56,371 bases of DNA from Candidatus Pseudobutyricicoccus lothianensis (GTDB lineage Bacteria > Bacillota > Clostridia > Oscillospirales > Butyricicoccaceae). Location: contig CAJFRA010000012.1 of NCBI GenBank assembly GCA_904419295.1, positions 1-56,371 on the forward strand. The letters run 5' to 3'. Both the position numbers and the translations under genes were made by a program. The notes under the pieces were generated by a model that was not told the DNA's origin, searched no databases, and worked only from the letters and a program-made list of their open reading frames with translations. Positions 50,345-56,371 of the stretch are shown in pieces (position 1 is the first letter of the stretch; the number at the start of each line of letters is the position of its first letter).

Positions 50345-51061
50345 TCATCCTCCCTCTGTATCCCTTGGGCTCCGGTGGTAGATCCGGCAATATTCTCCGG
50401 TCTCCCGGCCCTCTTCATCCTGCAAAAACAAGGGCGCCAGCACCTGCTGCTCCCCTGCGCCCCGGCGGGCCTCCACCAGGGCCAGGTAAGCGGGCGCGCC
50501 GGGCCTGTGGTGCACAAAGCGCAGGCGGCAGGGCGCCATCCCCGCTTGGCCCAGCGCCTGCCACGCCTGGTCCAGCTGGCGGGCGGGCCAGCAAAAAAAG
50601 AAGCTCCCTTTGGCCCGCAGCCACCGGGCGGCGGCCTGGCACACCTCTTCCAATGGGGTGTGGCGTTGGTTCCGTGCCCGCTGGCGGGCCGGGTCTTGGC
50701 AAGCTGCCCCTCCCCGGTGGTAAGGCGGGTTGCAAAGGCAAAAATCATACCGGGGCTCCGCCCCTTGCCGCAGATCTCCCAGCCAGAGGACGCCCCGGCG
50801 GGAAAGGCCGCAGCGGGCCTGGTTCTCCCGGGCCAGGGCCAGGGGGCCGGGTTCCAGCTCCACCCCATCCAGTTGGCAGCCGGGCAGATGGAGGGCCGCC
50901 AGCACCCAGAGCCCGCCGCAGCCACAGCCCATCTCCAGGCCCCGCTGGCCCGGTCTGGCCCAGAGGAAATCCGCCAGCAGCACGCTGTCGGTGGTCAGCG
51001 GAAAACAATCATCGCCCTGGAGCAACGTATATCCGTCAAAAAGTTCTACTGTCTGTGCCAA
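50345..51061 (-). CDS. tRNA1(Val) (adenine(37)-N6)-methyltransferase-like protein (YfiC/TrmN6)
   Basis: A protein of 238 aa. The SAM motif is GLEMGCGCGG, near residue 41-50, preceded by PLTTDSVLLADFL, and the N6-adenine methyltransferase motif is NPPY near 110. The pairing with rsmI is the usual Firmicutes gene order (yabB-yazA-yabC type). A TTG start is used, with GAGGAGG eight bases upstream. Confidence 0.85.
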   Translation of the reverse strand: MAQTVELFDGYTLLQGDDCFPLTTDSVLLADFLWARPGQRGLEMGCGCGGLWVLAALHLPGCQLDGVELEPGPLALARENQARCGLSRRGVLWLGDLRQGAEPRYDFCLCNPPYHRGGAACQDPARQRARNQRHTPLEEVCQAAARWLRAKGSFFFCWPARQLDQAWQALGQAGMAPCRLRFVHHRPGAPAYLALVEARRGAGEQQVLAPLFLQDEEGRETGEYCRIYHRSPRDTEGG

Positions 51062-51136
51062 GGGCCTTCCTCCTCGGGCATATTCGATGGGATTATATCA
51101 TTTTTTGCCCGGTTTGCCTACGGTCTTTTTGCGCAT

Positions 51137-51165
51137 GCATAAAAGGGACGGGCTCTGCCATACTA
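51137..51165 (+). promoter_or_regulatory. Candidate sigma-G promoter of sleB
   Basis: GCATA (51137-51141), a 17-base spacer and CATACTA (51159-51165) match the forespore sigma-G pattern (GHATR, CATnnTA). It ends 28 bases before the sleB start. Confidence 0.6.
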
Positions 51166-51192
51166 ATTAAAAAAACAAAAAGGACGTTGTGA

Positions 51193-51885
51193 ATGATGGC
51201 ACCAAGCAAAAAACTCCTTGCCGCGCTGGCGGCAGTCTTTCTGCTCAATATCCTGGTGATCGGCGGCGTACAGAGCCTGACGACCCCGGCATTGGCCGCT
51301 GTGTACCAGCAGGGCTCCCAAGGGGAGACCGTGCGCCAGATCCAGACCAAGCTGAAACGCTGGGGCTACTATGAGGGCGAAGTGGACGGCATCTACGGCA
51401 GCGCCACCACCGAGGCGGTCAAATACTTCCAGCGCCGCAACGGCCTGACGGCCGACGGCATTGCAGGCAACGCCACGCTGCAGGCCATGGGCATCTCCAC
51501 CGGCGCCTCTTCCTCCGGCAGCGAATCCGGCCGTGACAACGATCTGTATCTGATGGCCCGGATGATCTCTGCCGAAGCCCGGGGCGAGCCCTATGAAGGG
51601 CAGGTGGCCGTGGGGGCCGTCATCCTCAACCGGGTGCGGCATCCTTCTTTTCCCAACACGGTCTCCGGCGTGATCTACCAGCCCGGTGCCTTTTCCGCCC
51701 TGCTGGACGGCCAGTACGACGAGCCCATTGCCGAAAGCGCCTATCGCGCCGCCCAGGACGCCATGAACGGCTGGGACCCCACCGGAGGGGCCATCTATTA
51801 CTATAACCCGGCCAAGACCACAAATAAATGGATCTACAGCCGGCCTGTCATCGGCAAGATCGGCAACCATGTTTTTGCCACTTGA
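51193..51885 (+). CDS. sleB: Spore cortex-lytic enzyme SleB-like
   Basis: A protein of 230 aa. The signal peptide covers about residues 1-35. A peptidoglycan-binding domain (GETVRQIQTKLKRWGYYEGE) follows at 44-100, then the SleB/CwlJ hydrolase domain (MARMISAEARGEPYEGQVAV, with Glu as catalytic residue) to the end. By family it degrades spore cortex peptidoglycan during germination. AAAGGA lies about eight bases before the ATG. A sigma-G type promoter lies upstream, as expected for a forespore gene. Confidence 0.9.
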   Translation: MMAPSKKLLAALAAVFLLNILVIGGVQSLTTPALAAVYQQGSQGETVRQIQTKLKRWGYYEGEVDGIYGSATTEAVKYFQRRNGLTADGIAGNATLQAMGISTGASSSGSESGRDNDLYLMARMISAEARGEPYEGQVAVGAVILNRVRHPSFPNTVSGVIYQPGAFSALLDGQYDEPIAESAYRAAQDAMNGWDPTGGAIYYYNPAKTTNKWIYSRPVIGKIGNHVFAT

Positions 51886-51906
51886 TGGCGGCGCAGAGCC
51901 GCTGGC

Positions 51907-51934
51907 GGAGGGGAGCGCTCCCCTCCCTTTTTTT
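51907..51934 (+). terminator. Terminator of sleB
   Basis: A perfect palindrome GGAGGGGAGC/GCTCCCCTCC is followed by CTTTTTTTG. Confidence 0.88.
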
Positions 51935-52007
51935 GTATCCTTCCCAGGGCTCGCCGGTTTTTTAACCAAAAATCACAGAAGCAGGCCCCGGCTTTTCGTT
52001 TCTGTCC

Positions 52008-52036
52008 TTGACACTGCCCCGCCTCCGATATAAAAT
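52008..52036 (+). promoter_or_regulatory. Promoter of rny
   Basis: TTGACA (52008-52013), a 17-base spacer and TAAAAT (52031-52036). Confidence 0.75.
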
Positions 52037-52130
52037 AATATATGGTATTTTACCGGAATCCACCTTGTGGGCCTGGGCGTTGCCCCTCAAAAAAACCGCC
52101 CAAAATCTGGATTGAAAAGGAGGAGGAACT

Positions 52131-53687
52131 TTGCCCGATAGCATAACGTTTTATATTGTTTCAGCGATTCTGCTTGTTCTGATTGGTATCATCGGATTTG
52201 TGGCCGGTTTCGCATACAGGAAAAAAATTGCAGAAAAAGAGATTGGCAGTGCCGAAGAAGAGGCAACGCGCATTCTCAACGACGCCATCAAGGCTGCTGA
52301 GACCAAAAAGCGCGAAGCTGTGGTAGAAGCCCGGGAAGAAGTGTTCAAGATCCGGGCAGAAGCCGACAAAGAGATCAAAGAGCGCCGGAGCGACGTGCAA
52401 AAGCAAGAGCGCCGGATGCAGCAAAAAGAAGAGCAGCTGGACCGAAAGTACGAAGCCATCGAACAAAGAGAAGAAAAGCTCAACCGCAAACTGAAAGAAG
52501 CAGACGAAACCCTGGAGGAAGTCCACGCTTTAAAAGCGAGCCAGTTGGAGACATTGGAAAAACTCTCCGGCCTGACGGCGGAAGAGGCGAAAAACTTCCT
52601 GATCTCCAAAGTGGAGGAGGAAGCCCGGCACGACGCCGCCCTGAAGCTGAAGGAGATCGACCAGCAGCTGAAGGAAGAGGCCGACCGGAAAGCCCGGGAA
52701 GTGATCGCCCTGGCCATCCAGCGCTGTGCCGCCGACCATGCCAGCGAAGTGACGGTATCGGTCGTCCCCCTGCCCAACGACGAAATGAAGGGCCGCATCA
52801 TCGGCCGGGAGGGCCGGAACATCCGTGCTCTGGAAAACCTGACTGGTGTGGACCTGATCATCGACGATACGCCGGAAGCCATTACCCTGTCTTCCTTTGA
52901 CCCGGTGCGCCGCGAAGTGGCCCGCATCGCCCTGGAAAAACTGATCTCCGACGGCCGGATCCACCCGACCCGCATTGAGGAAATGGTGGAAAAGGCCAAA
53001 AACGAGGTGGAGGCCACCATCAAGCAAGAGGGCGAGCGCGCCATGTTCGAAACAGGCGTACACGGCCTGCATCCCGAATTGGTGAAGATCTTGGGCCGTA
53101 TGCGCTACCGCACCAGCTATGGCCAAAACGTGCTGAACCACTCCATCGAAGTGGCCCACATCGCCGGCCTGCTGGCAGGCGAGCTGGGCGCCAACGTGAC
53201 GCTGGCCAAGCGGGCCGGCCTGCTGCATGACATCGGCAAGGCCATCGACCACGAAGTGGAAGGCTCCCATGTGGCCATTGGCGTGGAGCTGGCCAAAAAA
53301 TACCGGGAAAACGCCGAAGTGATCCATGCCATCGAGTCCCACCACGGCGACGTGGAAGCCCATACCGTCGTGGCTTGCCTGGTCCAGGCGGCCGACGCCA
53401 TTTCCGCCGCCCGCCCCGGCGCCCGGCGTGAAAACCTGGAAGCCTATATCAAGCGGCTGGAAAAATTGGAGGAACTGGCGGAAAGCTTTGACGGCGTAGA
53501 AAAATCCTTCGCCATCCAAGCGGGCCGCGAGATCCGCATTATCGTCAAGCCCGATATCGTCAAAGACGACGAGATGATCCTGCTGGCCAGAGATCTGGCC
53601 AAAAAGATCGAAGACGAAATGAGCTATCCCGGCCAGATCAAAGTACATGTGGTGCGGGAGACCCGGGCCATCGAATACGCAAAATAA
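52131..53687 (+). CDS. rny: Ribonuclease Y
   Basis: A protein of 518 aa. One N-terminal membrane segment (about 6-26) precedes a long coiled coil (about 30-190). A KH domain ([20 protein letters not shown]) and an HD domain ([15 protein letters not shown], then [12 protein letters not shown]) follow. This is the membrane-bound endoribonuclease that starts mRNA decay in Firmicutes. TTG is the start, with AGGAGGAGG upstream. It is monocistronic. Confidence 0.96.
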   Translation: MPDSITFYIVSAILLVLIGIIGFVAGFAYRKKIAEKEIGSAEEEATRILNDAIKAAETKKREAVVEAREEVFKIRAEADKEIKERRSDVQKQERRMQQKEEQLDRKYEAIEQREEKLNRKLKEADETLEEVHALKASQLETLEKLSGLTAEEAKNFLISKVEEEARHDAALKLKEIDQQLKEEADRKAREVIALAIQRCAADHASEVTVSVVPLPNDEMKGRIIGREGRNIRALENLTGVDLIIDDTPEAITLSSFDPVRREVARIALEKLISDGRIHPTRIEEMVEKAKNEVEATIKQEGERAMFETGVHGLHPELVKILGRMRYRTSYGQNVLNHSIEVAHIAGLLAGELGANVTLAKRAGLLHDIGKAIDHEVEGSHVAIGVELAKKYRENAEVIHAIESHHGDVEAHTVVACLVQAADAISAARPGARRENLEAYIKRLEKLEELAESFDGVEKSFAIQAGREIRIIVKPDIVKDDEMILLARDLAKKIEDEMSYPGQIKVHVVRETRAIEYAK

Positions 53688-53697
53688 GCCGATCTTC

Positions 53698-53727
53698 AAA
53701 ACCGGTCCCTCTGTGGGGCCGGTTTTT
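53698..53727 (+). terminator. Terminator of rny
   Basis: AAAACCGG-tCCC-TCTGT-GGG-gCCGGTTTTT with a T-run, ten bases after the stop codon. Confidence 0.82.
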
Positions 53728-53819
53728 GTTTCCTCTTCTTTGGCGGCAGCAGGGCCCGTTGACTTTTCTTGCGATCCATCGTAGAGTAAAATCATGATAG
53801 GTTCTGGAGGTGACATTTT

Positions 53820-54317
53820 ATGAAAAACAACAGCCGAAACGCTCCTCCCCTCATCAAAGGTGCCCTTGCCCTGGCCGGGTTCTTTCTGGTCATCTGGGGC
53901 GGCTTCCACTTGTGGCAGTGGTACAAGCTGCGCCCGCTGGAAGCGGCGCTGGATACGTTCACCGCCGATACCCCTTTTACTTTTTCCCCGGCGTGCGGCT
54001 CCTTCCAGCCGATCAGCTCCCAGGAGTTTCCCCTTTCTGTACGCCAGATGATCGCCGCTACTCTCCAAGACAGAAGCGGCCCCTTCATCGATGACATCAG
54101 CAAATATAGCGGTGGCTGGCAGTTCCATTATACTGCCCCCCAGGGGGAAGTCACCTTTTACTCTTCCTTGGCCTCCCTTCGCCAAAAGGACGGCACCGTG
54201 ATCAGCGCATCCTATCAATCACTGGACTGGGATCGGGCCAAGGCTTATCAAAACGCCATTTTTGCCGTGGTGGATGCTCGGGCGGTCCGCCGGCAGGAAG
54301 ACCAGGCAAAACCTTGA
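53820..54317 (+). CDS. Hypothetical membrane-anchored protein
   Basis: A protein of 165 aa. One hydrophobic segment lies at about 12-29, and the rest is outside the cell. No family is recognised; FTFSPACGSFQPISSQEF and FHYTAPQGEVTFYSSLASLR are the most distinctive stretches. GGAGGTG lies eight bases before the ATG. A possible promoter TTGACT-17-TAGAGT lies at 53759-53787, and a terminator at 54343 follows. Confidence 0.7.
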   Translation: MKNNSRNAPPLIKGALALAGFFLVIWGGFHLWQWYKLRPLEAALDTFTADTPFTFSPACGSFQPISSQEFPLSVRQMIAATLQDRSGPFIDDISKYSGGWQFHYTAPQGEVTFYSSLASLRQKDGTVISASYQSLDWDRAKAYQNAIFAVVDARAVRRQEDQAKP

Positions 54318-54342
54318 CTATTATGAAAAATGTACAGATTTC

Positions 54343-54377
54343 CCCCGGGAATTTCTCCATTCCCGGGGCGCTTTTTT
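54343..54377 (+). terminator. Rho-independent terminator
   Basis: CCCCGGGAAT pairs with ATTCCCGGGG around a 6-base loop and is followed by CGCTTTTTTG. Confidence 0.85.
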
Positions 54378-54388
54378 GCAAAACTCCC

Positions 54389-54417
54389 TTTTGTCTTTCT
54401 CTTTTCTTTGGTATAAT
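54389..54417 (+). promoter_or_regulatory. Promoter of the M20D amidohydrolase gene
   Basis: A consensus -10 TATAAT at 54412-54417. The -35 is weaker: TTTTGT at 54389-54394 with a 17-base spacer. Confidence 0.5.
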
Positions 54418-54486
54418 GAGTACGAAGAACAGCACTTATTTCGTGCGTTGTTTGCATGATTTCGACAAAAAAAGGAGAGGATCGAT

Positions 54487-55857
54487 ATGCTGAATCAAGA
54501 CCGTGTCCAACAACTGAAAGACATCGTAGCTGGCCAGCGTGACCTGATGTTCGCCGCGGAGCGCCACATTTGGAAGCACCCGGAGACTGGCTATCGGGAA
54601 TGGAAGACCCATGCTTATCTGAAAGAGCAGTATGAAAAGCTGGGCTATCAGTTGACAGAGGCGGGCAACATCCCCGGCTTCTACACCGATATCGACACGG
54701 GCAAACCCGGCCCCAAACTGCTCATCATGGGTGAGCTGGACAGCCTGATCGTCTCTACCCATCCGGAGTGTGACCCGGAGACCGGCTTTGTCCACGCCTG
54801 CGGCCACCACGCCCAATCCGCAGCCCTGCTGGGCATCGCCGCTGCCCTGAAGCAGCCCGGCGCTCTGGACGGCATGAGCGGCTCTATCCGCCTGATGGCT
54901 GTTCCTGCCGAAGAGCTGATCGAGATCGGCTACCGCGAGACCCTGCGGCAGCAAGGCATCATCAAGTATTTCGGCGGCAAAGTGGAGTTCATGTATCGCG
55001 GCTTCATGGATGACTGCGACATCGCTTTGCTGGTACATACCTCCAACAGCGGCAAAAAAGGCATTGGCGTGGGCATCGGCAACAACGGCTGCTTGACCAA
55101 GAACATCAATTACGAAGGCGTTTCCTCCCATGCCGGCGGCGCGCCTCATCTGGGTGTCAACGCCCTGTATGCGGCCAATCTGGGCCTCAACGCTGTCAAC
55201 GCCCTGCGCGAGACTTTCCAGGAGAAGGATTACATCCGCTTCCATCCCATCATCACCAAGGGCGGCGGCGCGGTGAACGCCATCCCCAACGATGTGCGGG
55301 TCGAAAGTTATGTCCGCGGCGCCAGCATCGACGCCATCGTCCAGGCCAACAGCCGCATCAACCGTGCCCTGGCCGCTTCGGCTGCCGCAATGGGCGCCAA
55401 CGTGCACCTGCAGGATTACCCCGGCTATTGCCCGCTGTATAACGACAAGAACCTGTATCAGATCACAGTGGATGTCGTCAAGCAGGCATGGGGCGACGAT
55501 TACATCGAAGAGGACACCAAGTGGGGCACCGGCTGCACCGATATGGGCGACGTTTCCTGCGTGATGCCCACTGTACAGCCCTATGCGCCCGGCGCTTCCG
55601 GCGTGGGCCATGGCTCCGATTACTGCATCTCCGATCCGGAGAACGCGGTGCTGCTTTCCGCTCAGTATCAGGTCCTGATGGCCGAAGCCCTGCTTTCCAA
55701 CAACGCAGAGCTGGGCAAGAAAGTCATCGCCGAAGCCGAGCTGGTCTATCCCGACAAGAAGGATTACTTCGCCGCTGTGGATAAGATCTTCTTGGATAAG
55801 AAGGCTGTCACCCAGAACGAAGACGGCACCATCACTCTGGATTACCAGAACATCTAA
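54487..55857 (+). CDS. M20D-type amidohydrolase/peptidase
   Basis: A protein of 456 aa. The metal-binding CGHH motif is in VHACGHHAQSAALLG (about 101-115), the Glu pair is in VPAEELIE, and the dimerisation domain has GVSSHAGGAPHLGVNAL. GHGSDYC lies near the C-terminus. It belongs to the amidohydrolase (AbgB/IAA-amino-acid hydrolase-like) branch of M20. It probably cleaves N-acyl or aminobenzoyl amides; the substrate is unknown. AAAGGAGAGG lies about six bases before the ATG. A terminator follows at 55870. Confidence 0.88.
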   Translation: MLNQDRVQQLKDIVAGQRDLMFAAERHIWKHPETGYREWKTHAYLKEQYEKLGYQLTEAGNIPGFYTDIDTGKPGPKLLIMGELDSLIVSTHPECDPETGFVHACGHHAQSAALLGIAAALKQPGALDGMSGSIRLMAVPAEELIEIGYRETLRQQGIIKYFGGKVEFMYRGFMDDCDIALLVHTSNSGKKGIGVGIGNNGCLTKNINYEGVSSHAGGAPHLGVNALYAANLGLNAVNALRETFQEKDYIRFHPIITKGGGAVNAIPNDVRVESYVRGASIDAIVQANSRINRALAASAAAMGANVHLQDYPGYCPLYNDKNLYQITVDVVKQAWGDDYIEEDTKWGTGCTDMGDVSCVMPTVQPYAPGASGVGHGSDYCISDPENAVLLSAQYQVLMAEALLSNNAELGKKVIAEAELVYPDKKDYFAAVDKIFLDKKAVTQNEDGTITLDYQNI

Positions 55858-55869
55858 CAACTGCAATCG

Positions 55870-55900
55870 AACGGGCGGGGCTTGGCTCCGCCCGTTTTTT
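55870..55900 (+). terminator. Terminator of the M20D gene
   Basis: AACGGGCGGgGC pairs with GCtCCGCCCGTT and is followed by TTTTC. Confidence 0.85.
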
Positions 55901-55918
55901 CACAGGGAGGGACGTTCT

Positions 55919-56371
55919 ATGAAGAGATCTTTGTGCTTTCTGCTCTTGGGATTTTTGCTGCTTGCCGGTTGTGAGCCAAAAAGGGATAACTCGTCTGTGG
56001 GGGCCAAGCCGGTGATCTATCTCTACCCGCCTACGGAGACAGAGGTGTCTGTACGCCTACACTACGACGGACAGCTGACTTGCACCTACCCGGCCTACGG
56101 ACAAGGCTGGCATGTCACCGCCCAGCCTGACGGCACCTTGACCGATGACCAGGGAAATCAATATTCCTATCTCTTTTGGGAGGGCGAAAATCAGGCAGTC
56201 TACGATTTCTCCCAGGGTTTTGTGGTGCCAGGCCGCGAGACCGCAGACTTCTTGCGCCAAGCCCTGTCTCAACTGGGCCTCACCCCGCGGGAGTACAACG
56301 AATTCATCGTCTATTGGCTGCCCCGCATGGAGGGGAACCCCTACAACCTCATCAGTTTCCAGCAGGAGGCC
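55919..56371 (+). CDS. Lipoprotein with KPVIYLYP domain, truncated by the window end
   Basis: At least 151 aa, with the 3' end outside the window. The signal peptide ends in LLAGC (Cys18), so it is a lipoprotein. The mature start has KPVIYLYP, then TYPAYGQGWHVTAQPDG and YLFWEGEN. This pattern recurs in an uncharacterised family of secreted bacterial proteins that I recognise but cannot assign a function. GGGAGGG lies about seven bases before the ATG. Confidence 0.8.
   Translation, partial: MKRSLCFLLLGFLLLAGCEPKRDNSSVGAKPVIYLYPPTETEVSVRLHYDGQLTCTYPAYGQGWHVTAQPDGTLTDDQGNQYSYLFWEGENQAVYDFSQGFVVPGRETADFLRQALSQLGLTPREYNEFIVYWLPRMEGNPYNLISFQQEA

Overview
The window looks like chromosomal DNA from a GC-rich, anaerobic, endospore-forming Clostridia-type Firmicute, most like Oscillospiraceae/Ruminococcaceae. 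This is inferred from gene content: spore genes (pdaA-like deacetylase, spmA/spmB, sleB), oxygen-sensitive redox enzymes (NfnAB, a sensory [FeFe]-hydrogenase), strong AGGAGG ribosome sites with frequent TTG/GTG starts, and TTGACA-17-TATAAT type promoters. No rRNA, tRNA or CRISPR array was seen.

Layout. 1-10.2 kb: a candidate small RNA, two polysaccharide deacetylases, an alkylation-repair pair (alkA-like, ogt), plsC, an M20 peptidase, an LDH-like dehydrogenase, a phosphodiester-glycosidase protein, and a collagen-like/holin-like pair. 10.4-16.6 kb: a PurF-like protein without the nucleophilic cysteine, a YtrA-type GntR/ABC operon with a clear operator, and two tandem OFA-type MFS transporters. 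17-21.7 kb: a five-gene operon (HD hydrolase, alanyl-tRNA editing protein, HAD phosphatase, N-acyl-D-amino-acid deacylase, alpha/beta hydrolase). 21.8-29.8 kb, minus strand: a PLP aldolase, nfnB-nfnA, and a tightly coupled operon of a sensory [FeFe]-hydrogenase with PAS domain, a degenerate PP2C-type protein, and a TnpB-like protein whose three RuvC acidic positions all look replaced. 30.2-42.7 kb: lipoproteins, small membrane proteins, a YcxB-like protein, an orphan peptide permease, a peptide-binding lipoprotein, glutaminase and a TauE/SafE transporter. 42.7-45.4 kb: an AT-rich island with decayed IS3 and IS481-like transposases around a secreted/membrane protein pair. 45.5-56.4 kb: housekeeping and spore genes (DegV, GDSL hydrolase, DUF1836, AbrB, spmAB, rsmI, trmN6-like, sleB, rny), an M20 amidohydrolase and a truncated lipoprotein gene at the edge.

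The strongest candidate for something undescribed is the 25.6-29.8 kb operon. It pairs a putative nuclease-dead TnpB-like protein (resembling in concept the TldR RNA-guided repressors) with a hydrogen/redox sensor and a pseudophosphatase, and is followed by a hairpin-rich 3' region that could hold a guide RNA. The second is a leader-RNA module present twice (16.92 and 34.15 kb) with identical spacing from the -10 box and compensatory changes in its inner stem. All functions are inferred from reading sequence motifs; no database search was possible.
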